Of a stretch of 7,578 nt of DNA, positions 1-6,887 are shown in pieces (position 1 is the stretch's first letter; each line of letters begins with the position of its first letter). Where the stretch lies: the NCBI GenBank assembly GCA_021160185.1, contig JAGHDA010000247.1, positions 1 to 7,578 on the forward strand, written 5' to 3'. The notes beneath the pieces were generated by a model. It was not told the origin of the DNA. It made no database searches and saw only the letters and a list, made by a program, of their open reading frames with translations. The stretch is from Verrucomicrobiota bacterium (GTDB lineage Bacteria > Verrucomicrobiota > Verrucomicrobiia > Limisphaerales > CAZBKV01). Position numbers and translations under genes: made by a program.

Positions 1-1276
1 GGGCTTTGGGGCGCGTCAGAAGCGACTTGGCGAAGACTGTCTTTTGCTGGTTGCCGCCGCTCAGGTGGCGCGCCGGCCGGTCCAGGGCGGTTTCCCGAAT
101 ATTGAACCGGCGCGCCTGTTCCCGCGCCGCCGCGGTTTCGCGCCGCCGTTGCACCCAGCCCGCCCGGGAAAATTCCCGCAGGCTCGCCAGCGTCATGTTT
201 GCCTCTACCGACAGGGAGGGAACCAAGCCGGCGGCCTGCCGGTCTTCGGGGACGAGCGCAAGGCCCGCCGCCAGGGCGTCTTGAGGGCGGCGGATGCGGA
301 CGGGCTTGCCCTCGACGCGGATCTCGCCCGCGGCTGCCGGAGCGAGGCCGAACACGGCTTCGAGCAACTCGGTGCGGCCGGCTCCCATCAGACCCGCCAG
401 GCCGACCACTTCGCCGCGTCGCACGCGCAGGCTCACGTCCTTGAATCCGGCGCCTGTGAGCCCGATCAGGCGCAGGACTTCCGCCCCCCGCGAAGCCGGC
501 GGGCGACGCCCGGCGCGGCTCAGTTCGCGGCCCACCATCCACTGGATCAGGGCGGCTTCGTCCAGGTCGGAGACGGGGCTTTCGGCTACCCGGCGCCCGT
601 CGCGCAGCACAGTGACCCGATCGGCGATTTGGAATACCTCGTCGATGCGGTGGGAGCTGTAGAGGATGGCCGCCCCGCGCTTTCGCAGATCGTCGATCAC
701 TCGGAACAGCGCTCGGACTTCGCGCTCAGAAAGCGCCGAAGTGGGCTCGTCCATGATAATCACCCGGGCGGCGCGGGCCAGGGCGCGGGCGATTTCCACC
801 GTCTGCATTTGCGCCACGGTCAGGTCGCCCATGCGCGTTTCGGGCGGGATGTCCGCATCAAGTTTCTTGAGCCATCGGGAGGCTTCCTTGTAGAGGCGGC
901 GGCGATGGATCCACCCGAGCCGTCCGGCGGCGGGTTCCAATCCTATCAGGACGTTTTCCGCCACGGTCATGTCGGCGAAAGGCATCAGCTCTTGGTGGAT
1001 CATCCCGATGCCGAGCCGGGCCGCGGCGTGCGGGTTGGGCAGGGCGACTTCGCGTCCTTCGAAGCGGATCACTCCGGCGTCCGGCGCGTGGAAGCCCGCC
1101 AGGATTTTCATGAGGGTGGACTTGCCCGCGCCGTTTTCGCCCATGAGGGCGCGCACTTCGCCGCGGCGCAGCTCCAGGTCCACGCCGTCAAGGGCCAGCA
1201 CGCCCGGGAAGGCCTTCGAAAGGCCCCGGGCTTCGAGCAGGACCTCTGAGCGTTCGGAGGCAGCCATCGGCGCCAT
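1..1276 (-). CDS. Sugar ABC transporter ATP-binding protein, RbsA/MglA type (partial, C-terminus cut by window edge)
   Basis: This is the energising subunit of a carbohydrate ABC importer. It hydrolyses ATP on the cytoplasmic face and would pair with a membrane permease and a periplasmic sugar-binding protein. The reading frame stays open from the ATG at 1276 to the left edge, giving 425 residues of the roughly 500 usual for the family. Two ABC domains are visible. The first has Walker A GENGAGKST (Lys52), Q-loop Gln95, signature-like LTVAQMQ (about 152-158), Walker B IIMDEP (Asp176, Glu177) and H-loop His209. The second has the degenerate Walker A GLMGAGRTE (about 296-303, no Lys) and a true signature LSGGNQQK (405-412). 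This asymmetry is normal for RbsA, MglA and XylG proteins. An in-frame ATG at 1267 is an alternative start, and neither start has a clear Shine-Dalgarno sequence. It lies 61 bases downstream of the TSUP gene and may be co-transcribed. The sugar cannot be named from this subunit. Confidence 0.93.
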   Translation of the reverse strand, partial: MAPMAASERSEVLLEARGLSKAFPGVLALDGVDLELRRGEVRALMGENGAGKSTLMKILAGFHAPDAGVIRFEGREVALPNPHAAARLGIGMIHQELMPFADMTVAENVLIGLEPAAGRLGWIHRRRLYKEASRWLKKLDADIPPETRMGDLTVAQMQTVEIARALARAARVIIMDEPTSALSEREVRALFRVIDDLRKRGAAILYSSHRIDEVFQIADRVTVLRDGRRVAESPVSDLDEAALIQWMVGRELSRAGRRPPASRGAEVLRLIGLTGAGFKDVSLRVRRGEVVGLAGLMGAGRTELLEAVFGLAPAAAGEIRVEGKPVRIRRPQDALAAGLALVPEDRQAAGLVPSLSVEANMTLASLREFSRAGWVQRRRETAAAREQARRFNIRETALDRPARHLSGGNQQKTVFAKSLLTRPKA

Positions 1277-1337
1277 TAGTTGAAGCCGCTTGGGCGGCGG
1301 ACGCAACCCGCTTTCGCGCCGCGGGGCGGGGAGACGC

Positions 1338-2156
1338 TCAGCTTGCCCGGATCAAGGCGTGGAGCCAGCCGGCCAGGTCGAACTCGAAGATGAGTTGCAG
1401 GCCGGTCAGAAAGAGCAGAGCGTAGATCGCCCGGGTGAACCAGGTTTCCGAAAAGCGGCGGTTGAGCTGAACCCCCAGCCAGACTCCCGCCGGAACCAGC
1501 GGGATCAAGGCCAGACTCCAGCGGATTGTTTGGCCGTTGATAATCGATTCGGCCGGCAGCCAGGAGAGGGGAATCACGGACTGGTCCAAGAGGAAGAAGG
1601 GCATCTTGATCCAGTTCACCCAGGTGAAGATCAAGACGGTGGTGCCTACAAAGACGATTTTGGGCAGGCGTTGGGGGATGAGGAACATGGCCACCACGGG
1701 GCCCGCGCCATGGGCGAAGGTGGAGGCGACCCCCGTCGCCGTTCCGAACAAGAAGCCGAGGCCGAATCGGGGCGAGAATTTGCCTTCGGCGCGGAAGATG
1801 GTCTCCCGCAGGAGCTGGAAGATGACGAACCCTACCGCCAGGCTGCCGATCGCCACGTTGAGCTGGCGGGCGGAAAAACGCCCGATGAGGCGCACGCCGA
1901 TCAGCACCCCCGCGACCACTCCGGGAAGCAAATACCAGAGGTTCTCCTTCTTCCACTTGCCCCAGTAGTGGATCAGGGAAAAGAGATCGCCGGCGCAGAG
2001 CATGGGCAGCACGATGCCGAGGGCCTCTTTCGGTCCGAAAGCCAACACGCAGAGCGGCGTGGTGAGCATCCCGAGCCCTCCGCCAAAACCGGCCTTGGAG
2101 ACCCCGATGAAGACGGCTGCCAGCGCGCCGATGATGATTTTCCCCGGCTCAAGCAT
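1338..2156 (-). CDS. TSUP family transporter (sulfite exporter TauE/SafE family protein)
   Basis: This is a 272-residue integral membrane protein of the TauE/SafE (TSUP) family, whose characterised members move sulfite, sulfoacetate or other small sulfur or organic anions across the cytoplasmic membrane. It is strongly hydrophobic, with about eight membrane segments, roughly at 6-20, 26-40, 44-62, 73-92, 99-117, 131-160, 167-190, 212-231 and 240-257, some of which may be re-entrant. The family's duplicated glycine-rich motif is visible as KAGFGGGLGMLTTP (21-34) in the first half and a looser copy, GVASTFAHGAGP (142-153), in the second. Length is typical. The ATG at 2156 puts the first helix right at the N-terminus; the only ribosome-site candidate is GGAG three bases upstream, which is weak. 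The gene diverges from the sulfatase and precedes the sugar ABC ATPase. Its substrate is not determined; sulfite or sulfate handling is suggested only by family and neighbour. Confidence 0.9.
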   Translation of the reverse strand: MLEPGKIIIGALAAVFIGVSKAGFGGGLGMLTTPLCVLAFGPKEALGIVLPMLCAGDLFSLIHYWGKWKKENLWYLLPGVVAGVLIGVRLIGRFSARQLNVAIGSLAVGFVIFQLLRETIFRAEGKFSPRFGLGFLFGTATGVASTFAHGAGPVVAMFLIPQRLPKIVFVGTTVLIFTWVNWIKMPFFLLDQSVIPLSWLPAESIINGQTIRWSLALIPLVPAGVWLGVQLNRRFSETWFTRAIYALLFLTGLQLIFEFDLAGWLHALIRAS

Positions 2157-2315
2157 CCGCTCCGTTTACCCGCCTGGACGCGACAAGTCCAGCCGCATCC
2201 GCCGGCGGAGAGCGTTCGCTTCGCTTTTGGAGTCCGTGGAAGGTTTCGGCTGGGGTGGCTGCAGAGGGCGCAGTTCCCGCTTGGCGCGGGGGCGAAAGCG
2301 GCGTTTCATTCCTCT
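2157..2315. promoter_or_regulatory. Divergent intergenic spacer with two small inverted repeats
   Basis: These 159 bases must carry the start signals of the TSUP gene (leftward) and the sulfatase (rightward). Two inverted repeats lie close together: CTGGAC/GTCCAG at 2174-2179 and 2187-2192 with a seven-base spacer, and the perfect 12-base palindrome TCCGCCGGCGGA at 2198-2209. They could be operator sites, but short palindromes are common in GC-rich DNA. I found no convincing -35/-10 pair on either strand. The sulfatase start has no recognisable Shine-Dalgarno sequence, so its leader gives no help in placing a promoter. Confidence 0.3.
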
Positions 2316-4256
2316 ATGCGCGCAAGATGGACGTCCAGAGTCGGGCTTTTCGGCCTGCGTTTTGCCGGGGCCTTGGCGGTCGGAGGGTGGATGTTCGGAG
2401 CGGCGAGCCGCGCCGAAGAGCCGCGCCCCAACATTCTTTGGATTACCTGTGAGGACATGAGCCCCAACCTGGGCTGCTACGGCGACGCCCAGGCTCGAAC
2501 GCCGGTTCTCGACGCCTTCGCCCGGGAAGGCGTGCGCTACACGCGGGCCTTTGCCACCGCGCCCGTGTGTTCGCCCGTGCGGTCCTGTCTGATCACCGGC
2601 GCGTACGCCACCGCGTTGGGCACGGAGAACCTCCGTTCGCTCTTCCCCATCCCGGCGGCGTTCCACGGCTTCCCTTCTTATCTGCGACGGGCCGGCTACT
2701 ATTGCTCAAACAATGTCAAGACTGACTACAACACCAGCGAAGAGCCGCGTCTGATCCGCGAGTCGTGGGACGATTGCAGCGCGACGGCGCATTGGCGCAA
2801 CCGCCCGCCGGGCCGGCCGTTCTTCAGCGTGTTCAACCTGATGACGACCCACCAGTCCCGCACGTGCGTCTGGCCGTTCGAGCAATTCGAAGCCATGATC
2901 CGCGAGGAGCTCAAGCCCGAGGAGCGCGCGGATCCCGCCCGGCTGCGGCTCCCCCCGTTTTATCCGGACACGCCTCTCGTCCGCCGAACCTGGGCCCGGT
3001 ATTACGATTGCATTACGGCCATGGACAAGCAGGTCGGCCGTCTCTTGAAGCAGTTGGAAGAGGACGGCCTGGCGGATGACACGATCGTTTTTTTCTATTC
3101 GGACCATGGGATGGGCATGCCCCGGGGCAAGCGCACTTTGTACGACACCGGCTTGCGCGTGCCCCTGATCATCCGGTTCCCGGAGCGTTTCCGCGCCCTT
3201 GCGCCGGCCGATCCCGGCGAAACGACAGGGCGGTTGGTCAGCTTTGTGGACTTCGCGCCCACGGTCCTGAGACTGGCGGGCGCGCCCGCGCCGCCGCAGA
3301 TGCAAGGGACAGCCTTTCTCGGCCTTCAGGCCGGTCCTCCTCGGAGTTACATCTACGGCGCGCGGGATCGTGTGGATGAGGCCTACGACCTTTCCCGCGC
3401 CGTTCGCGACGACCGCTACCTGTACATTCGCAATTTCATGCCTCACCTTTCATGGAATCAGCCCGAAGGCTATTCCGACCAGGCGGGGATGCGCCGGCAG
3501 ATCACGCGGCTGGCGCGGGAAGGCAAGCTGAACGCGGCTCAACTCGGCTACGCCGGGCCTCGCAAGCCGATCGAGGAATTGTACGACACCCGGTCGGATC
3601 CCTGGCAGATTCATAACCTGGCGGGAGACGCCCGTTATCGGGCCGTTTTGGAGCGGCTCCGCCGCGAGCTGCGGCGCTGGATTCTCCGAACGCGGGACTT
3701 GGGCTTTTTGCCTGAATGGGAGCGGCGGCGTCGAATGGGCGGGCGGACGCCTTATGAACTGGCGCGGGATCCGGCGGCGTATCCTCTGGGCGAGATTCTC
3801 GAGGCGGCCGAACTGGTCGGCCGGACTGAGGCGCTGTCTAGGCAAGCGGCGCTGCTTCGGCATCCGGACGCCGCGGCGCGGTACTGGGCGGCGGTGGGCC
3901 TTCATGCGGCGGGGCCGCTTGCGCGCGCGGCGCGCGGCGCGCTGCGACGGGCGTTGACGGATCCCTGCGCCAACGTCCGCATCGAGGCCGCGGCCGCGCT
4001 GGCCGGCCTTGAGGAGAGTCCGGAGGCGATCGAGGTGTTGCGGCGCGAGCTGCGGAGCCGGGAGCTTGACGCAGCCCTTCACGCCGCCCGCCAACTCCAG
4101 TTTCTCGGTCCCAAGGCGGCTCCGGCGCTCGCTGACATTCGGGCGGTTTACGCCGAGGCCCTCCGGAGGGAAAAAGAAGCGCCGCACTATCTGTTTCTCC
4201 AGTTCAGCCTCAAGCCGCTTCTGGAACAACTAAAAGCCGCCCCGGCTGCTCAGTGA
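2316..4256 (+). CDS. Exported type I sulfatase with C-terminal HEAT-like repeat domain
   Basis: This is a 646-residue hydrolase of the alkaline phosphatase superfamily that should remove sulfate esters (or N-sulfate) from a carbohydrate or aryl substrate outside the cytoplasm. The ATG at 2316 was chosen because a signal peptide begins there: basic MRARWTSR, a hydrophobic stretch to about residue 28, then ASRA with cleavage near residue 33. The open frame runs further upstream but antisense to the TSUP gene, so that part is not coding. The sulfatase domain (about 38-460) shows NILWITCED (39-47; Glu46 and Asp47 at the usual metal-binding acidic pair), the formylglycine motif CSPVR followed by four residues and TG (Cys85 to Gly95), TTHQSR (177-182, His179), SDHG (262-265, Asp263 and His264) and Lys272. 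Cys85 implies maturation by a formylglycine-generating enzyme or anSME, not seen here. Residues from about 500 form Ala/Leu/Arg-rich helices like HEAT repeats (for example RHPDAAARYWAAVGL and NVRIEAAAALAGL). The substrate is unknown; similarity to the heparan N-sulfatase-like branch is from memory. Confidence 0.93.
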   Translation: MRARWTSRVGLFGLRFAGALAVGGWMFGAASRAEEPRPNILWITCEDMSPNLGCYGDAQARTPVLDAFAREGVRYTRAFATAPVCSPVRSCLITGAYATALGTENLRSLFPIPAAFHGFPSYLRRAGYYCSNNVKTDYNTSEEPRLIRESWDDCSATAHWRNRPPGRPFFSVFNLMTTHQSRTCVWPFEQFEAMIREELKPEERADPARLRLPPFYPDTPLVRRTWARYYDCITAMDKQVGRLLKQLEEDGLADDTIVFFYSDHGMGMPRGKRTLYDTGLRVPLIIRFPERFRALAPADPGETTGRLVSFVDFAPTVLRLAGAPAPPQMQGTAFLGLQAGPPRSYIYGARDRVDEAYDLSRAVRDDRYLYIRNFMPHLSWNQPEGYSDQAGMRRQITRLAREGKLNAAQLGYAGPRKPIEELYDTRSDPWQIHNLAGDARYRAVLERLRRELRRWILRTRDLGFLPEWERRRRMGGRTPYELARDPAAYPLGEILEAAELVGRTEALSRQAALLRHPDAAARYWAAVGLHAAGPLARAARGALRRALTDPCANVRIEAAAALAGLEESPEAIEVLRRELRSRELDAALHAARQLQFLGPKAAPALADIRAVYAEALRREKEAPHYLFLQFSLKPLLEQLKAAPAAQ

Positions 4257-4266
4257 GCGGCCGGGG
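4240..4266. terminator. Hairpin spanning the sulfatase stop codon, possible part of a convergent terminator
   Basis: CCCCGGC at 4240-4246 pairs with GCCGGGG at 4260-4266, and GCTC at 4248-4251 pairs with GAGC at 4255-4258, around the three-base loop AGT. In plus-strand RNA the remaining position is a U-G wobble (4247 with 4259), giving a 12-bp stem. In minus-strand RNA it is a single C-A mismatch. The TGA stop of the sulfatase (4254-4256) begins in the loop. Read leftward, the stem is followed after four bases by TTTTAGTTGTT, which resembles a U-rich tract and would suit a second terminator for enolase. Read rightward there is no T run. Pairing is read directly from the sequence; function is inferred. 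Confidence 0.45.
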
Positions 4267-4281
4267 AGTGTCTAAACGCAA

Positions 4282-4312
4282 GCCGTCCTGTCCGCGGCGC
4301 GGACAGGACGGC
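4282..4312 (-). terminator. Perfect 14-bp stem-loop between convergent sulfatase and enolase genes (probable terminator)
   Basis: The arm at 4282-4295 (GCCGTCCTGTCCGC) is exactly complementary to 4299-4312, with only a GGC loop between them. It begins 25 bases after the enolase stop and 26 bases after the sulfatase stop, the expected place for a transcription terminator. Reading leftward, the stem is followed by TTGCGTTTAG, a modest T-rich tract, so it fits best as the Rho-independent terminator of the atp-purM-eno transcripts. Reading rightward the stem is followed by GC-rich DNA without a T run, so termination of the sulfatase transcript is less certain. It lies 15 bases from the stop-codon hairpin at 4240-4266. 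Confidence 0.75.
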
Positions 4313-4337
4313 GCGACGGAAGGAGTCTTCTTCCTGA

Positions 4338-5636
4338 TCAGCCCTGGAAGGCCTTGGGCAGCACGGAGGTTCCGGCGTAGACGCCGTCTTCCCCGAGCAT
4401 CTCTTCGATGCGAAGGAGCTGGTTGTATTTTGCCAGCCGGTCGCTGCGGCTCAAGGAGCCGGTCTTGATCTGGCCGGCGTTCACCGCCACCGCAAAGTCG
4501 GCGATAGTGGCGTCCTCCGTTTCGCCCGATCGGTGGCTGATCACCGTCGAGTACTTGTTGCGCTGGGCCAACTGCACCGTGTCGAACGTCTCGGTCAACG
4601 AGCCGATCTGGTTGAGCTTGACGAGGATCGAATTCGCCACTCCCCGCTCGATGCCCTGGCGGAGGAACTTCATGTTGGTCACGAAGATGTCGTCGCCGAC
4701 CAGTTGGATGCGCTCGCCAAGCTTCCGGGTCAGCTTCTCCCAGTTGTCCCAGTCGTTCTCGGCGCAGCCGTCCTCGATCACAGCGATGGGGTATTGGTCG
4801 CAAAGCCGGGCGTACACGTCGATCAACTCTTCTCCGCTTACGGTCTTGCCGGTGCTCTTCTTGAAGGTGTACTTGCCGTCGCCGTCGTAAAACTCGGACG
4901 CGGCCACATCCAGGGCGATGAAGATTTGCTTGCCGGGCTCATAGCCGGCGTTCTTGATGGCCTGGAGAATGGCTTCGATTGCTTCCTCCACGCTTCCCAG
5001 GTTGGGGGCGAAGCCGCCTTCGTCGCCGACGGCAGTGGACAGGCCCTTGCCTTTGAGGACTTTCTTCAGCTCATGGAAGGTTTCGGCGATGGCCCGAAGC
5101 GCCTCGCGATATTGGGAGAAGCCGGCGGGCATAATCATGAACTCCTGGAAGTCGATCGGGGCGTCCGAATGCGCTCCGCCGTTGATGACGTTGGCCATCG
5201 GCACGGGAAGAACCTTGGCGTTGGCGCCGCCCAGGTAACGGAACAGCGGCAGGCCCGAAGCTTCGGCGGCCGCCTTGGCCGTCGCCAGGGAAACCGCCAG
5301 GATGGCGTTGGCCCCCAGCTTGCTCTTGTACTCGGTTCCGTCCAGTTCAATCATGGTCCGGTCCACCGCCGCCTGGTCGGCCGCGTCCATGCCTTCCAGC
5401 GCGGGGAGGATCTTCTCCGTGATATTCTTGACCGCCGTAAGAACGCCCTTGCCGCCGTAGCGGGACTTGTCGTTGTCCCGCAGCTCGAGCGCTTCGTTCT
5501 CGCCGGTGCTCGCTCCTGAGGGCACGGCCGCGCGGCCCATGTCGCCGCCGGCCAGATAAACTTCGGCTTCCACGGTGGGATTGCCGCGCGAATCGAGGAT
5601 TTCCCTCGCCACAATGTCTTCAATGCTCGTTATCAT
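4338..5636 (-). CDS. eno: Enolase (phosphopyruvate hydratase)
   Basis: Enolase interconverts 2-phosphoglycerate and phosphoenolpyruvate in glycolysis and gluconeogenesis (EC 4.2.1.11). It is cytoplasmic and Mg-dependent. The 432-residue length is standard. The hallmarks are all present: N-terminal AREILDSRGNPTVE (10-23), mobile loop SGAST (40-44), His156, catalytic-acid region GDEGGFAP (204-211, Glu206), metal ligands Asp243, Glu288 (IEDG) and Asp315 (GDD), catalytic Lys340 (LVKLNQ), SHRSGETED (367-375) and Lys391 (GQIKTGS). No key residue is missing. The ATG at 5636 is supported by a good Shine-Dalgarno sequence, AAGGA at 5646-5650, nine bases upstream, and by the N-terminus matching the family. 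It is the last gene of the atpG-atpC-purM-eno run but has its own promoter-like sequence in the 94-base gap after purM, and it ends at a strong stem-loop. Confidence 0.98.
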   Translation of the reverse strand: MITSIEDIVAREILDSRGNPTVEAEVYLAGGDMGRAAVPSGASTGENEALELRDNDKSRYGGKGVLTAVKNITEKILPALEGMDAADQAAVDRTMIELDGTEYKSKLGANAILAVSLATAKAAAEASGLPLFRYLGGANAKVLPVPMANVINGGAHSDAPIDFQEFMIMPAGFSQYREALRAIAETFHELKKVLKGKGLSTAVGDEGGFAPNLGSVEEAIEAILQAIKNAGYEPGKQIFIALDVAASEFYDGDGKYTFKKSTGKTVSGEELIDVYARLCDQYPIAVIEDGCAENDWDNWEKLTRKLGERIQLVGDDIFVTNMKFLRQGIERGVANSILVKLNQIGSLTETFDTVQLAQRNKYSTVISHRSGETEDATIADFAVAVNAGQIKTGSLSRSDRLAKYNQLLRIEEMLGEDGVYAGTSVLPKAFQG

Positions 5637-5657
5637 AGTCCGTTTTCCTTCTTCCGC

Positions 5658-5685
5658 ATCATACGCCCGACCCCGGCGCCGTCAA
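5658..5685 (-). promoter_or_regulatory. Near-consensus sigma-70-type promoter for eno
   Basis: On the minus strand TTGACG (5685-5680) and TATGAT (5663-5658) are separated by 16 bases. The -35 box matches five of six consensus positions and the -10 box five of six. The -10 box ends 21 bases before the enolase ATG, so initiation about seven bases downstream would give a leader of about 14 bases that still contains the AAGGA ribosome-binding site. The position in the purM-eno gap fits independent transcription of enolase. The motif match is seen directly; activity is inferred. Confidence 0.6.
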
Positions 5686-5730
5686 GAAGCGGCCGAGTCG
5701 GCGCGCTTCGTGCGAGCGGGCCGGAGCGGG

Positions 5731-6792
5731 TCAAACCAAACGCGTCCGACCGGTTCCGGGGACGATTTCCCCGACCGTCCACGCGGCGAGGCCCGCGCGC
5801 CGGACGGCGCGGAGGATCTTGTCCGCCGCCTCGGGATCGACGATGAGAATCATGCCCACGCCCATGTTGAAGACCTGCCACATCTCCGCTTCTTCCACCC
5901 GGCCGAGCCGCTGGATGAGCCGAAAGATGGGCGGGACCGGCCAGCTTCCTTTGCGCACGAGAGCGTCGAGGCGCTTGGGCAGGACGCGGGGGATGTTGTC
6001 CACGAAACCGCCGCCGGTGATGTGGGCGATGGCCTTGATGGCGCGCCGCCCTTCGCGGTTGGACCGACGAAGCAGGCGCAGGATCAGCGGGCCGTAGCTG
6101 ACATGGATTTTAAGGAGCTCCTCGCCCAGCTCGCAGCCCAGCTCCTCGATCCGCTGCGTCAGTTTCAGGCGGGCTTGATCAAGAAGGACTTTCCGCGCCA
6201 GGGAATAGCCGTTGGTGTGGAGTCCGCTGGAGGCCAGGCCGATCAAGACGTCGCCGCGCCGGATGTTTTTGCCGTCTAGGATGCTGTCCCGCTCCACGAC
6301 TCCGACGATCGCGCCGCTGAGGTCGTATTCCTCCTCGGCGTAAAAGCCGGGCATCTGGGCGGTCTCGCCTCCGATCAGGGCGCAGCGGTTGGCGCGGCAG
6401 GCGAGAGAAAAGCCTTTGATGAGCTGTTCGAACACTTCGGGGCGGAGCCGTCCGGCGGCGATATAATCGAGGAAGAACAGCGGCTCGGCGCCGAGAGCCG
6501 CGATGTCGTTGACGCAGTGGTTGACCAGGTCCTGGCTCACCGTGTCGTGTCGGTCCAGGGCGAAAGCCAGCTTGAGCTTGGTGCCTACCCCGTCGACGCT
6601 GCTGACCAGGACCGGCCGGCGGTGGCGCCGCGTGTCCAAGGCGAAGAGGCCGCCGAATCCGCCCACCTTGCCCAGGACGCCGGGCCGTCGGGCGGCGGCG
6701 AGCCATTCGGGCAAGCGCTGTTTTACCTCGTTGCCGAGGTCTACGTCCACCCCGGCGGCCGCGTAAGCTTTTTGAGAATCTTTTCCGCTCAT
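5731..6792 (-). CDS. purM: Phosphoribosylformylglycinamidine cyclo-ligase (AIR synthetase)
   Basis: PurM closes the imidazole ring in de novo purine synthesis: formylglycinamidine ribonucleotide plus ATP gives aminoimidazole ribonucleotide (EC 6.3.3.1). It is cytoplasmic and usually a homodimer. With the ATG at 6792 the protein has 353 residues, close to the usual 340-350. Visible family motifs are the N-terminal YAAAGVDVDLGNE (10-22), GKVGGFGGLF (41-50), the nucleotide-binding SSVDGVGTKLK (64-74), VNDIAALGAEPLFFLDY (94-110), GGETAQMPGFY (141-151), ASSGLHTNGYSLAR (187-200), HITGGGFVDNIPR (257-269) and FNMGVGM (308-314). An upstream in-frame TTG at 6852 would add 20 residues unlike the family and is preceded by AGGA at short spacing. 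The ATG at 6792 fits homology better but lacks a Shine-Dalgarno sequence. It lies between atpC and eno on the same strand, probably in one transcript with atpC. Confidence 0.96.
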   Translation of the reverse strand: MSGKDSQKAYAAAGVDVDLGNEVKQRLPEWLAAARRPGVLGKVGGFGGLFALDTRRHRRPVLVSSVDGVGTKLKLAFALDRHDTVSQDLVNHCVNDIAALGAEPLFFLDYIAAGRLRPEVFEQLIKGFSLACRANRCALIGGETAQMPGFYAEEEYDLSGAIVGVVERDSILDGKNIRRGDVLIGLASSGLHTNGYSLARKVLLDQARLKLTQRIEELGCELGEELLKIHVSYGPLILRLLRRSNREGRRAIKAIAHITGGGFVDNIPRVLPKRLDALVRKGSWPVPPIFRLIQRLGRVEEAEMWQVFNMGVGMILIVDPEAADKILRAVRRAGLAAWTVGEIVPGTGRTRLV

Positions 6793-6887
6793 CGTTGCGC
6801 TTGTTTTGCCGAACCGGCTGCGGGGAGGCGTCGAGGCAGGATCGCGCCGCAAGTCTTCCTGGAGGGCGATCGCTCCGGCCGCGGGGT

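Noticed and set aside
375..400. Second ABC domain of the sugar ATPase lacks the Walker A lysine (GAGRTE)
   Set aside because: This degenerate form is normal for the second nucleotide-binding domain of RbsA/MglA-type proteins and is not a mutation of note.
44..1249. 401-residue plus-strand open frame
   Set aside because: It is the antisense shadow of the ABC ATPase, whose minus-strand frame carries all the catalytic motifs.
1285..1298. Small stem-loop GCCGC-TTGG-GCGGC between the TSUP gene and the ABC ATPase
   Set aside because: It is only five base pairs with no T-run after it, which is expected by chance in GC-rich DNA. It is not supported as a terminator.
1290..2315. Plus-strand open frame continuous with the sulfatase, suggesting a 988-residue protein
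   Set aside because: It runs antisense to the well-supported TSUP gene and its translation is polar and low-complexity. The signal peptide at 2316 marks the true start, and the open frame is a by-product of high GC.
4533..5519. 328-residue plus-strand open frame
   Set aside because: It is antisense to enolase, has no recognisable domain, and enolase is certain on the other strand.
6866..6873. GCGATCGC palindrome resembling the cyanobacterial HIP1 element
   Set aside because: It is a lone copy in this window. HIP1 significance depends on high frequency, and an eight-base GC palindrome can occur by chance.
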